A stretch of DNA of 64,000 nucleotides from BRH-c54 sp965284565. GTDB taxonomy: Bacteria > Bacteroidota > Bacteroidia > Flavobacteriales_E > Vicingaceae. The notes beneath the pieces were generated by a model, which was not told the origin of the DNA, ran no database searches, and worked only from the letters and a program-made list of their open reading frames with translations. The position numbers and the translations under genes are program-made. Below are positions 26,846-35,977 of this stretch, piece by piece (the stretch's first letter is position 1; each line of letters opens with the position of its first letter). The DNA is taken from assembly GCA_965284565.1 (NCBI GenBank), contig OZ260100.1, forward strand, positions 3,286,001-3,350,000, written 5' to 3'.

Positions 26846-28089
26846 TTAATAATTTGATGCTGCTGAATGGTTTCTGTTAATGCTACGCCCACAAAATGTT
26901 CTGACAATGCCATTCTGTCTATCACCACATCCATCAGGTGATTTTGATATACGGATGAGGGTGTTTTTAATAGAAAATTGTTGCAAAAAACACCTCCCGT
27001 GACTTCTCCTTTTAATTCGAGCATTTCGGAAGCATAAATTTGTCCCGCTATTTTACTATTATTACCAACACTTACCAACGCTTGATTTTTTCTGTCGTAG
27101 TTTTCATTATATAAAAAAACAGATCCTTTTAAGGCTACATTTTCAGCTATGCTGATTTTTCGTTGCGTGGTTGAATTGCCTTTACCTAACACCGCCAACA
27201 CAGAGGGATAGTTGAGTTGACAGTTTTCTTCCACCACAATGGAATCTTGTGCAAAAAACTGAGCATTGATGCTGCTGTTCTTTTCAATAATAATTCCCTT
27301 GGCATAACAAATAATATTATTGATGTTGGAAGAGGTTTCAATAATGATGTTTCTATCGGAACGAATAATCACATTTCCTTCAATGGTTTTATTGGCTAAC
27401 GAAATGGTAAATGGAGAGTATAACACCAAGGTATTTTTATCAAAAGTATTGACAATGGAATCTTGTCCTAAAACAGCTTCATAATCCACCACACTGTCGT
27501 TACTAGAATTCATAAAACGATGATAATTTTCGTCTATTAATTCTTTATTGATTGAAGGCAGGTTTTTATTGCTGTTTTTCTTTATTCCGTTAATCAAGCG
27601 TTGACCAACAAAACTTTTTCCTTCTATGTAAGCTCTTTTTACCCCTGATTCAGGTAAATAACAATCTCCTGTAATTATGGTAAGTCCCGTTAAAGACAAT
27701 GGTTTGTTTTGTTCAGCTAAATAGATGGCTGTTTTTTCGCCTGCATTTAAATTGGCACCTACTAGTGCCGTTTTTGAGGCTTTTTTATTTCTCCATGTTG
27801 CTTTAGAAGAAATGACATAAAAAGCTCCCCAACTTTTTTTAGTTAATAAAACTTCATGTTGAGCATCTGCATACAAATCAATTTTGCTTACTTGATTTAA
27901 AGGAAGTGTTTGATTAAAAACCAAACCATAATTTATCCCTGAATAGACATCCTGAAAAAGTTGGTCTTGTTTAAATGCTCCCAACACATAAAAATTGTTG
28001 TAATAATTCACCAAAATAATAGAGGAAGTAATGATTGAAATAACAATCACCAAGAACATCGCATATAGTAATGCTCCTGCCTTAATCAT
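26833..28089 (-). CDS. pilin-like membrane protein with beta-helix-type domain
   Basis: A 418-aa protein with the N-terminal helix AGALLYAMFLVIVISIITSS, pilin- or GspK-like in placement but without Glu+5. From about residue 220 to 370 it has short repeats (VIIRSDRNIIIETSSNI, GIIIEKNSSINAQFFAQDSIVVEENC, ISIAENVALKGSVFL) that look like a right-handed beta-helix or bactofilin-type stack. It sits where GspK or PilX would be expected, so it may be the tip or a large minor pilin. It overlaps both neighbours by a few bases. Confidence 0.6.
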   Translation of the reverse strand: MIKAGALLYAMFLVIVISIITSSIILVNYYNNFYVLGAFKQDQLFQDVYSGINYGLVFNQTLPLNQVSKIDLYADAQHEVLLTKKSWGAFYVISSKATWRNKKASKTALVGANLNAGEKTAIYLAEQNKPLSLTGLTIITGDCYLPESGVKRAYIEGKSFVGQRLINGIKKNSNKNLPSINKELIDENYHRFMNSSNDSVVDYEAVLGQDSIVNTFDKNTLVLYSPFTISLANKTIEGNVIIRSDRNIIIETSSNINNIICYAKGIIIEKNSSINAQFFAQDSIVVEENCQLNYPSVLAVLGKGNSTTQRKISIAENVALKGSVFLYNENYDRKNQALVSVGNNSKIAGQIYASEMLELKGEVTGGVFCNNFLLKTPSSVYQNHLMDVVIDRMALSEHFVGVALTETIQQHQIIKWLN

Positions 28090-28921
28090 CCTTCTTTTTT
28101 TTAGTTTTTTTCTCTTTTTTAACCTTAGGTTCTTTTACTTTTTCCGTTGTTGATTTTTTCTCTGTTTCTTTGTCGGTTTTCTTTTTCCAGAATTTCCACC
28201 ATTTTTTATTCGTTTCTTTTTCCTTTTCTTTTGTGCCTTCTACCCTATCTTCTGATTTATTTTTTTTAGTTTTTTCTGTTGTGGTTTTTGATTCTTTAGT
28301 CTTTTTCTCTTTTGGAACTACTTCTTTGCCATTTTTATAGTTGGTAACACTAAAAATGGTATCGTTTTTATAGGTTATGATTTTTCCGTGTAATTTGCCT
28401 TTTTTATACCTTCCCTTTTCTACCACTTCTTCTGCTTCATACTTTAAAAATGAACCGTGTAATCTTCCCGATTTATAGCTGCCTTCTTCAACTACTTTCC
28501 CATCCACATACAACTCATAATTTCCATTTTTATAGCCTTTGTTCCAATAATAAATAGTTGATAATTTCCCTGTTTTTTCCCATGTTTTCCATTTGCCTAT
28601 TCTATATCCTTTTTTAAATTCGCCTTTGGTGATTAAATTACCGTCAGAGGTAATTACCTGATAATCGCCATCTAACAATCGTCCTTTATATCCTCCCTGA
28701 TTCACTTTAATGGCATTATTCTGATACCAGTAATAATCGATGGTTGTATTCAACCTGATTTTTTTCTCTTCTAATAAAACAGTAGCGTTGACAGATGAAT
28801 CTTTATAATGTACACTTACATCTCTATGGGTGACTTCTTTTATTTTTTGAGCATAGATAAATGATGCAGAAAATAGAAAAAATACTGCTACGGTAATGAT
28901 ATGTTTCACTGCTACGTTCAT
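28082..28921 (-). CDS. MORN-repeat secreted protein (YwqK-like) with basic tail
   Basis: A 279-aa protein with a signal peptide (HIITVAVFFLFSASFIYAQ). Five or so MORN/YwqK repeats at about residues 80-195 (KGEFKKGYRIGKWKTW, KNGNYELYVDGKVVEEG, RLHGSFLKYEAEEV) are followed by a low-complexity Lys/Glu tail (about 200-279). MORN modules often mediate surface or lipid contacts. It is embedded in the secretion operon with 4-nt and 8-nt overlaps, so it is probably an apparatus accessory; its exact role is unknown. Confidence 0.7.
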   Translation of the reverse strand: MNVAVKHIITVAVFFLFSASFIYAQKIKEVTHRDVSVHYKDSSVNATVLLEEKKIRLNTTIDYYWYQNNAIKVNQGGYKGRLLDGDYQVITSDGNLITKGEFKKGYRIGKWKTWEKTGKLSTIYYWNKGYKNGNYELYVDGKVVEEGSYKSGRLHGSFLKYEAEEVVEKGRYKKGKLHGKIITYKNDTIFSVTNYKNGKEVVPKEKKTKESKTTTEKTKKNKSEDRVEGTKEKEKETNKKWWKFWKKKTDKETEKKSTTEKVKEPKVKKEKKTKKKKDD

Positions 28922-29399
28922 TTGTTTATCGTTTTTTGTTCGTCTTGAAAGGAAACGGTAATAGTTTCTTTTTCAATTTTAACTACTTTTAGTTCGTTCA
29001 ATGTTGTTCCTTCTTTTACGATGCGTTCTTTGCCGTCAATATTTACTATTGCTACTCGTCTTTCTGAGTTATTATTTTTTATCATTCCTTTGTATTGTAT
29101 GGAAGGCCATTTAAGTACCGTTGGAGGTGTTTTTTTTTAGTTTTTGAACCATTGGTTTTAGTTACAACTCGATGATTAACTATTTGAACCCTCTTTTGGC
29201 TTAAAAACGGGTCTCTATAATCGGCAACAATAGAAAAAGTATCTTTTTTTATTTCGTCAATGTTAATGACAGTTTTCACTTCTGTGTTCGCATAACTAGG
29301 CGTTGAAAAAAAGTAACCGTATAACTGGTAAAACACAAAGCCCCATACCAAAATCACTATGGGCAATAAAATGTATATGTTTTTTTTCTTCTGCTGCAT
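28918..29399 (-). CDS. GspC/PilP-like protein split by a frameshift at an A9 run
   Basis: The first frame (29399 to 29082, 105 aa) has one membrane segment (IYILLPIVILVWGFVFYQLY) and the PilP/GspC hallmark VADYRDPFLS, then a non-matching tail after KTKKK. A -1 shift in the run of nine A (29130-29138) continues as TPPTVLKWPSIQYKGMIKN, then VAIVNIDGKERIVKEGTTL and EKETITVSF, the normal beta domain of this family. The second half can also be read as a separate 55-codon gene from the ATG at 29085, which overlaps the first stop (ATGA). The protein links inner-membrane components to the secretin. The shift may be programmed slippage, phase variation, a real mutation or a homopolymer sequencing error. 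Confidence 0.7.
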
Positions 29400-29401
29400 A
29401 C

Positions 29402-30349
29402 TTACTGTATAGTTAATTTTCTGATATTACTCATAGGTCCAATATTTCCTGCTGCATCTGTAGATTGAACTCTCCAATAAAAAACACCAACACCTAATGA
29501 ATCCTGATGAGAAGTTCCAACAGCTTGTGCTGATTTTATGAGGTTGGTAGCAGAAACATCAGAATAAAAGAAAATATCATCTGTTAGTGCTGTTCCTGTA
29601 TTTGCTCCTTGTGTCCAGGAGTAAGTATGGTAACCATCACTCAATGTAGCATTATCGGCAGGAGCAACTAAGGTAACCATATTCGGAGAAGTAGTATCTA
29701 TGGTCAATGTTCGAATAGAAAATGCAGTAGAAGTATTCGAGGTAGCGTTTCTGCCTTGAATACCCCAAACGAATGTTCCTTCAGGTAAGGTAGTAGTAAT
29801 TGAATTGGATGTAGTTATTTGTGGTCCAAAAACTAAGTTTCCTGTCCATGTGTTTTCATGAATTTCTATCAAATAATCATCTGCATTTAAGAGGCTATTC
29901 CAAGTAAATGTAATGTTGTCGTTATTAGTAACGTAATTATCAGTAGGAGAGCTTAAAACTATTTGTTGGCTGCTAATATCTAATGAACTGTCAATGGTTA
30001 CGGTAAATGTAGAGAAATTAGTTTCACTACCGTTATTCATTCCTTTTACTCTCCATTGAAAAGTTCCTGGATATAAGGTATATTCAAATTTGTTTTTAGA
30101 AATGGTAGTATCCAACAAAAATTTAGTTACCGAAGTAAAACTTCCTTCAACTACTTGCATGTTATACTGTTCTGCACCGTCTAACCAATTCCACCAAAAA
30201 GTATGAGTTAATTGTATGGTAGTTAAATTGTTGGCAGGTGCTAACAAAGTAATCGTTTCTTTTTCGATGTCTTTTTCAATAAAATCATTACAGGCAATAG
30301 CTGTTGCCAACAACAAGGTGATAAAACTGTAGTTAACTATTTTCTTCAT
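29402..30349 (-). CDS. lipoprotein with three FN3/Ig-like domains
   Basis: A 315-aa protein with a lipoprotein signal ending ATAIAC (Cys near residue 20). Three repeats of about 95 residues follow, each starting LLAPANN, LSSPTDN or LVAPADN and containing TFTWN/YSWTQG and GTFxWxV motifs like fibronectin or Ig-like folds. It is likely outer-membrane anchored. It sits between the PilO/GspM-like and PilP/GspC-like genes, overlapping the former by 17 bp. It may be a pilotin-like or substrate-binding partner of the secretin; the role is inference. Confidence 0.75.
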   Translation of the reverse strand: MKKIVNYSFITLLLATAIACNDFIEKDIEKETITLLAPANNLTTIQLTHTFWWNWLDGAEQYNMQVVEGSFTSVTKFLLDTTISKNKFEYTLYPGTFQWRVKGMNNGSETNFSTFTVTIDSSLDISSQQIVLSSPTDNYVTNNDNITFTWNSLLNADDYLIEIHENTWTGNLVFGPQITTSNSITTTLPEGTFVWGIQGRNATSNTSTAFSIRTLTIDTTSPNMVTLVAPADNATLSDGYHTYSWTQGANTGTALTDDIFFYSDVSATNLIKSAQAVGTSHQDSLGVGVFYWRVQSTDAAGNIGPMSNIRKLTIQ

Positions 30350-30881
30350 GGTTTTCAGCTTTTACGTTTTGTAAATAAATGGTAGTATTTAATTTTCTTG
30401 TTCGTGTTCTAAGTTCATTATTGATCTTAAAATCCAAAGCGACCAACTTTCCTCCCTGGTAGTTATTTTCTATGTAATTACTTAGTTTTAGTAATTGGAT
30501 AAAGTCTCCTTCTACAATTACCAATGCTGTTTTAGTGGTATATCCTTTATCTGATATGGAGAAGGGTTGAGGAAAGTCTTTCAACACCAAATTATTGGTT
30601 TGCACGTAGCCTGTTACAGACTCTAACAACAATTGATGTACGTCTAAATCATGGGCTACTTGAGTACCTATTAATTGTTCTATTTTGGCTAGTTTTTGTT
30701 TGATTACCACAATTTCTTCAGGTGCATTTTTATTGTTGGCTACTTGTTCTTCCATCACACCAGTCTCAATAGCTAAATCAATAGTATCGGACAAGGCTAA
30801 TTGGTACAATACCACCATAAATACTCCACTTATGATTAATATATATTGCAACTTCTTTTTGTATGTCAGTTTATTCATCAT
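30333..30881 (-). CDS. PilO/GspM-like inner-membrane protein
   Basis: A 182-aa protein with one N-terminal membrane helix (YILIISGVFMVVLYQLAL), then a coiled coil (MEEQVANNKNAPEEIVVIKQKLAKIEQL), then a small ferredoxin-like domain with FIQLLKLSNYIENN. This is the layout of PilO and GspM. It overlaps the GspL/PilM-N-like gene by 4 nt (ATGA). It should bind that protein to form the inner-membrane platform. Confidence 0.75.
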   Translation of the reverse strand: MMNKLTYKKKLQYILIISGVFMVVLYQLALSDTIDLAIETGVMEEQVANNKNAPEEIVVIKQKLAKIEQLIGTQVAHDLDVHQLLLESVTGYVQTNNLVLKDFPQPFSISDKGYTTKTALVIVEGDFIQLLKLSNYIENNYQGGKLVALDFKINNELRTRTRKLNTTIYLQNVKAENHEENS

Positions 30882-32098
30882 TGTTTTATCACAATTTGTA
30901 ATTCAAACTCTCCCGGTGTTTTCAGGTTATCTTGTATAAAGGAGATGATATTAATATCATTCACCCATTCGTATTTTTTTAGTTTTTTTATCCAGTTATT
31001 TAGTTCAATGCTTCTGCTTACTGAACCTATAATTTTAACCGCATTGTAGGTAAAATGTATGTCTTCTGCTTTATTAATTCTTTTGGTTAACGGATTAATA
31101 AATAGCTGATTCAACTGAATGGAAGCAGGTACACTCATGGCAATTTGATCGGCATAGAAAGTAATTTTATCTGCTTTGGTTACGCCACTGTTTTGAATAA
31201 ATTCTTCTTTAATAAGCAGCTCTTTTTTTAAGACTTCTAACTCATCCACAAACTGTTGTTTGCTATTTAACTGGTATTGTAACTCATTGTTAGAAGACTC
31301 ATAACTGTTGGCTATCATCATATTTGAAATGGTAAGCACAAAGAAAAAAGCAAGCAGACCAAAACCCACCACCGTATATTTATTCTTATGTAAATATTCT
31401 TGCCTAAAATGGGTTACTTCTTCGCATGCTATCGGATGCATTTTAATCGGTGGAATAAAATGACTCAGTGCTGCACTAAAAGCAATTAATTCATGTGAAT
31501 TAATAATTTCTCCTTCTATGTTGTATTCTTCTCCTCCTGCAACGCTTCCTAAACTGTCTATCTGAGTAATATGGTTATCAGCTATCAGCAATTCATGGGT
31601 AGTAGTGGTAATTACTGATTTATCAATGAGTTGAGTACAGTTCTCCAAAGTAAATGGACCTAAATAGATTTGAACACCAAAAAGGTGCAGTGATTGTATT
31701 GTAGCAATCAATGAATTTAACAGGTCTTTTCTTACAATAGAAACCCATGATTCAAAAGTGGAGATAACTGCTTGTTGTAAATAAAAATCTTTTAATGTTG
31801 CATTTGGAAGTACTTGATTTAATAAATCCTGCTCAGACAAATGCTCATTTGTTTTTACTTTTTTATGTACTATTCCTTTCCCTCCAACCGCAAAGTACAA
31901 CGGAGCTTTTTTGGTGTTAATCTTCGCTAATTCTTCTAAAGAAATATCCGTAAACTTACGAGTTACCTGCACACCTTCTTTACCCGCTGTTAATGCTAAT
32001 GCGATGAGTGTGTAACTGTCTTTGGAGTTGTAAATCACCTCAACACCAAAAGCAGTTTGTCCTCTTATTAATTGATATTTATCTAAAAAATTGAGCAT
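30878..32098 (-). CDS. GspL-like (PilM-PilN fusion-type) assembly protein
   Basis: A 406-aa protein: a cytoplasmic actin-like domain (about 1-235, start FGVEVIYNSKDSYTL), a membrane helix at about 245-265 (VVGFGLLAFFFVLTISNMMI), then a periplasmic coiled coil and ferredoxin-like domain (FTYNAVKIIGSVSRSIELNNWIKKLKKYEWVN). This combines PilM and PilN in one chain, as in GspL. It starts in the stop codon of the secretin gene (TAATG). It should couple the GspE-type ATPase to the periplasmic parts. Confidence 0.75.
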   Translation of the reverse strand: MLNFLDKYQLIRGQTAFGVEVIYNSKDSYTLIALALTAGKEGVQVTRKFTDISLEELAKINTKKAPLYFAVGGKGIVHKKVKTNEHLSEQDLLNQVLPNATLKDFYLQQAVISTFESWVSIVRKDLLNSLIATIQSLHLFGVQIYLGPFTLENCTQLIDKSVITTTTHELLIADNHITQIDSLGSVAGGEEYNIEGEIINSHELIAFSAALSHFIPPIKMHPIACEEVTHFRQEYLHKNKYTVVGFGLLAFFFVLTISNMMIANSYESSNNELQYQLNSKQQFVDELEVLKKELLIKEEFIQNSGVTKADKITFYADQIAMSVPASIQLNQLFINPLTKRINKAEDIHFTYNAVKIIGSVSRSIELNNWIKKLKKYEWVNDINIISFIQDNLKTPGEFELQIVIKQ

Positions 32099-34026
32099 TA
32101 ATAAATTACTGTGGGTTTTATAAAAATGTTGAGTTTACTTCTTGATTTTTCTTTTGTTCTGCTGCTAAAAAACCATTTGATAATAGGAATACGAGATAAA
32201 AAAGGCACGCCATTTCCTGACTCTCGTGTAGCTTTTTCTTCTAATCCACCCAACAGTACCATTTCCTGGTCTTTTACTCTTATATAGGAGGTAAAGTCTC
32301 TTGAAACACTTCCCGGAGGAGCTCCAGGTTCTATTTTTTCAGTAAAATCGGATTGATTTACCGTTATTTCTAAGGTGATTTGATCATCTCCTGACACAAA
32401 AGGTTTTATGGTTATTGATAAGTCAGCATTTACTGATTTATATGTTTTAGTGGTGATATTTTGAGTAGATGTATTGGTAATTACATTGTTGGTTTGTTCA
32501 AAGTAATACTCTGTATTTCCAATACTCATCGTAGCTTCATGTCCATTTAGAGTAGCCAACTTAGGAGTCGATTTTATATTTAAAATTCCTTGTGATTCTA
32601 ATGCCTTAATATTTACATAAAAATTAGGGGTTACTTTTCCTAAATTTAATATACCATAACCGTTAAAACTCTCTATTAAATTATTGATTGAACTACTACT
32701 TAAACCAACACTTGGATCTGACAAAATAGTGGCAGTGGTAGTTGCAGGATTATCTCCTAATCCAACTTCTATACCTGTTGAATTGGTTCTTTTGTTAGAA
32801 TAATCAACTATCATCACCTCTATCAGTACAACGGGAACAACTTTATCTATTTGTTTAATAAATAGCTCTATTTCTTTGATTTGAGGATGAGAGCCGCTTA
32901 AAATCAAACTGTTTAAGTCAACAAATTCTTTTACATCCACATTTTGCTTAATGTTAGCCGGAATATTTTCGGTTACCTTTTCAACAGATCTATGTTGTAA
33001 CTGAATGACTTTAGTCATTCTTAACCCTTCTGTTTTTCGTTCTCCAATAATGTAAATACCATCTCGATACTCATAAGTGAGTTCTGTGCCTTGAAACAAA
33101 TTTTCTAACAAGCCTTGAAAAGTGGTTGATTGCACATTTACCGTAGTTTTGTCTTTAATATCGGAAACAAAATAGTAGTCTGTCCCTGTTTCATTTGCCA
33201 CGCTTTTAATTACATCTGCAATTTGTACATCGCTTCCGAAAACAGATATGTCTAAGTTGCTTTTAGCATTAAAACTAAATTCTTCAGAAGTACTACCACC
33301 TGAGTTACGGTTATTTGTTTTATTAGATTTATTGGTGTTTCTATTGTCAATTTTATTATTGTTATTTTCATTGGTGGTGAATCTTTTATCTATCAAATAA
33401 AATCCATCCTCTGTTTTAGTAATGCTCAAATCATTGGCGATACCAAATTTCTCCATCGCATTATCAAAAGGCATGTCTTCTATATAACTACTCACTAATT
33501 TTGGGGCTACTCCCGAAGCCAATACCATGTTCTTTTTCGATTTTTGAGTAATCAACCTTGCTACTGTTTCTAAAGAATCATTGTTTAAGTCTAAGGACAA
33601 TTTATCTCCATTCTTATCATAATTAATTTGAAGTACTTTTTTAGGTGTTTCGACAACAACTGGTTTGGGAGGATTGTGTTTTACAATAGACATAATGCTT
33701 CCAATAAAATTAATACTCAAATCATATTCTTTACAGATAAAAATCAGCACATCAGAAACGGTTGCATTGGCAAAGTTGTTCACCACCTCTTGCTTAATGG
33801 CGGGATCAACACTAATGTTCAACTTATGAGCATCTGCAATGCCTCGCATGAATTCTTGAATAGAAACTCCGCTTACCGACATTTGTACTTTTTCTTCCAA
33901 TCCAGGCATTTCGGTGGTCATAGCAGACAGTTGGTTTTCTATTTGTTTTATTCTGTCGTTGGCATAAGTGGTTACGCTCATCAACAAACAACTCACAATT
34001 CCTAATATGAATATTATTTTCTTCAT
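32098..34026 (-). CDS. secretin (GspD/PilQ family)
   Basis: A 642-aa outer-membrane channel subunit with a signal peptide (FILGIVSCLLMSVTTYA). N-domains follow (VSIQEFMRGIADAHKLNISV near residue 53 and further ones at about 145, 260 and 325), with an Asn/Lys-rich linker at about 220-245. The C-terminal secretin domain has VPVVLIEVMIVDYS (about 400) and the signature VPFLSRIPIIKWFFSSR (about 605-621). It starts 3 bp after the ATPase gene ends. It is slightly shorter than typical GspD, with N-domains more like PilQ. Confidence 0.9.
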   Translation of the reverse strand: MKKIIFILGIVSCLLMSVTTYANDRIKQIENQLSAMTTEMPGLEEKVQMSVSGVSIQEFMRGIADAHKLNISVDPAIKQEVVNNFANATVSDVLIFICKEYDLSINFIGSIMSIVKHNPPKPVVVETPKKVLQINYDKNGDKLSLDLNNDSLETVARLITQKSKKNMVLASGVAPKLVSSYIEDMPFDNAMEKFGIANDLSITKTEDGFYLIDKRFTTNENNNNKIDNRNTNKSNKTNNRNSGGSTSEEFSFNAKSNLDISVFGSDVQIADVIKSVANETGTDYYFVSDIKDKTTVNVQSTTFQGLLENLFQGTELTYEYRDGIYIIGERKTEGLRMTKVIQLQHRSVEKVTENIPANIKQNVDVKEFVDLNSLILSGSHPQIKEIELFIKQIDKVVPVVLIEVMIVDYSNKRTNSTGIEVGLGDNPATTTATILSDPSVGLSSSSINNLIESFNGYGILNLGKVTPNFYVNIKALESQGILNIKSTPKLATLNGHEATMSIGNTEYYFEQTNNVITNTSTQNITTKTYKSVNADLSITIKPFVSGDDQITLEITVNQSDFTEKIEPGAPPGSVSRDFTSYIRVKDQEMVLLGGLEEKATRESGNGVPFLSRIPIIKWFFSSRTKEKSRSKLNIFIKPTVIY

Positions 34027-34029
34027 TTA

Positions 34030-35469
34030 TCAATAATTACTCATCAACATGGCATAAACTTCATCTATAGATGTTTCGCCTTTTTCAAACAATTCAAAAG
34101 CATTGTCCATTAGTTGATTAATTTGTTTGGCTTTTAATTCTTCCCGTACATTGAATTTTTCATTTTTGATGCATTCTGACAATTCATAATCAATGGGAAT
34201 GACTTCATACACGGCTTTTCTTCCTTTGTAACCAGTATAAAAACATTTTTCACAACCTACCGGTTCAAAGTGTTGTTCCACAACCCTCGGAGCTTTGTAG
34301 TTATTAGGGAATAAGTTGGCATCAAAGGCTTTTTGTTCTTTACAATTGGGACATAACAACCTTACTAATCGTTGAGCAACACTTAATGTTAAGGTGTTTG
34401 CCAATAAATAAGAAGGTACGCCCATATCCACCATTCTGGAAATGGTTCCCCAAGCGGAATTGGTATGTATGGTAGATAAAACCAAGTGTCCCGTTAAGGA
34501 TGCTCTTATTGCCATTTGAGCAGTTTCTCCATCTCTAATTTCTCCCAACATAATTACATCCGGATCTTGTCGTAAAAATGAACGTAAAGCGGAAGCAAAT
34601 CCTAATCCGATGTCTTCTTTAAGTTGTACTTGATTAATTCCCTCTAAGGTATATTCTATCGGATCTTCAATGGTAAGTAAATTGGTTTTTTCTTCGTTTA
34701 ATATTTTTAGTGTTGCATATAAAGTAGTTGTTTTTCCTGATCCTGTTGGTCCGCTAATGAGGATGATGCCATTTGGTTTTTTAATGCCTTCCAAATAATC
34801 GTAAAGTTGTTTGTTGTCGAAACCCAATGTATTAATGTCTATGTCTGTGGCATCTTTGCTTAACAAACGCATTACTATTTTTTCGCCATGCAAAGTGGGT
34901 AACAACGAAACCCGTATATCAAACTTACTTCCTCCATTGGTGAAGGTAATCCTGCCATCTTGAGGCAATCTTTTTTCAGCAATATCTAAGTTGGCTTTAA
35001 TTTTTAATTTATTAACCAATGCAGGGTAATCATTTGCTGGGATTACATATTTTTCAATGAGTTTACCGTCTATTCGAAGCCTCACTCTGCAACGCTCTTC
35101 GTATTTTTCTATGTGAATATCGCTACATCCTAAATCATCTGCTTCGGCTATTAGTTTATATACAAAATCTTCCGATTGGTTGGCATCAAAACTGATGGTT
35201 TCTGCTCTTTTGTTTTTATAGGTCAATCTGTAATATTTCCCTAGTGTTTGGTGAATCAAATGCGTGGATGTTGGAATAATTTTAATGGTTTTACCAAAAA
35301 TCATTTCTAATTCATCGCTTAAACTGGAATCCATTTTATCTTCATCGGCATAAAAAACAAATACATCTTCATCCATACTTTTGGGTACAATATGGTAATG
35401 CCATGCCTGATCGGTAGAGATGGTTTGCTGAATTTCAGCACTCAGTGGTATGTGTTTGCCTTCATTCAT
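34030..35469 (-). CDS. GspE/PilB-type assembly ATPase
   Basis: A 479-aa hexameric ATPase: a T2SSE N-domain (about 1-80), Walker A GPTGSGKTTTL (about residue 244), an Asp box, Walker B VIMLGEIRDGETAQ (about 305), a His box (TGHLVLSTIHTN, about 330), and a tetra-Cys zinc site LCPNCKEQ ... CEKCFYTGYKGR. All motifs for an extension ATPase are intact. It overlaps the prepilin peptidase gene by 8 bp. There is no PilT retraction ATPase in the operon, which leans toward a secretion system or non-retracting pilus. Confidence 0.95.
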   Translation of the reverse strand: MNEGKHIPLSAEIQQTISTDQAWHYHIVPKSMDEDVFVFYADEDKMDSSLSDELEMIFGKTIKIIPTSTHLIHQTLGKYYRLTYKNKRAETISFDANQSEDFVYKLIAEADDLGCSDIHIEKYEERCRVRLRIDGKLIEKYVIPANDYPALVNKLKIKANLDIAEKRLPQDGRITFTNGGSKFDIRVSLLPTLHGEKIVMRLLSKDATDIDINTLGFDNKQLYDYLEGIKKPNGIILISGPTGSGKTTTLYATLKILNEEKTNLLTIEDPIEYTLEGINQVQLKEDIGLGFASALRSFLRQDPDVIMLGEIRDGETAQMAIRASLTGHLVLSTIHTNSAWGTISRMVDMGVPSYLLANTLTLSVAQRLVRLLCPNCKEQKAFDANLFPNNYKAPRVVEQHFEPVGCEKCFYTGYKGRKAVYEVIPIDYELSECIKNEKFNVREELKAKQINQLMDNAFELFEKGETSIDEVYAMLMSNY

Positions 35470-35977
35470 TAATTATCAATAAATCTTGATACAGGTGAAA
35501 GGAAGTGGTAAATTGCTGCACAAGTAATACTGCTATTAACACCAAGCTCATTGCTCCTGCTAAAGGAATTAAGGTGTTTTTTTGTTTTCGAAAAAGTATT
35601 ACTCCTCCATAAATTAGTGTTATTAGAAAAATGCTACCTATAAAAAATACTACAAAATTGATGGGAGAAAATAAGGTGGTTAACACGATAAAGAAAAGTA
35701 CATCTCCCAAGCCCAAATAACTGTTGATGATGTTTTTAATTTTTTTTTCTTTTACTGAAATAATAAGCGTTACTCCCAACAAATTAACCAACACCAACAA
35801 TAAATTTATTCCTGAAAAAATGGTGAGTTCTTCTATGTTAATGGTCATTACTGCATTGGTAAGCACCACCATTAAAAGCAACGGGATTAAGAACCAACTG
35901 ATGGCTCTGCTTTTAAAATCTTGGTACACTACTACCAATAAAATAGCGATTAATATGGTTAATAAAATAGGCTGCAT
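35462..35977 (-). CDS. short A24 prepilin peptidase
   Basis: A 171-aa multi-pass membrane protein with both catalytic aspartates of A24 peptidases: VVYQDFKSRAIS (near residue 20) and YLGLGDVLFF (about 93). It lacks the N-terminal methylase/Cys domain of full PilD, as in TadV-type and archaeal enzymes. It cleaves and presumably matures the pseudopilins in this operon, whose -1 residue is Ala, so its specificity may differ from PilD. Its ATG overlaps the pseudopilin stop (TAATG). Confidence 0.85.
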   Translation of the reverse strand: MQPILLTILIAILLVVVYQDFKSRAISWFLIPLLLMVVLTNAVMTINIEELTIFSGINLLLVLVNLLGVTLIISVKEKKIKNIINSYLGLGDVLFFIVLTTLFSPINFVVFFIGSIFLITLIYGGVILFRKQKNTLIPLAGAMSLVLIAVLLVQQFTTSFHLYQDLLIINE

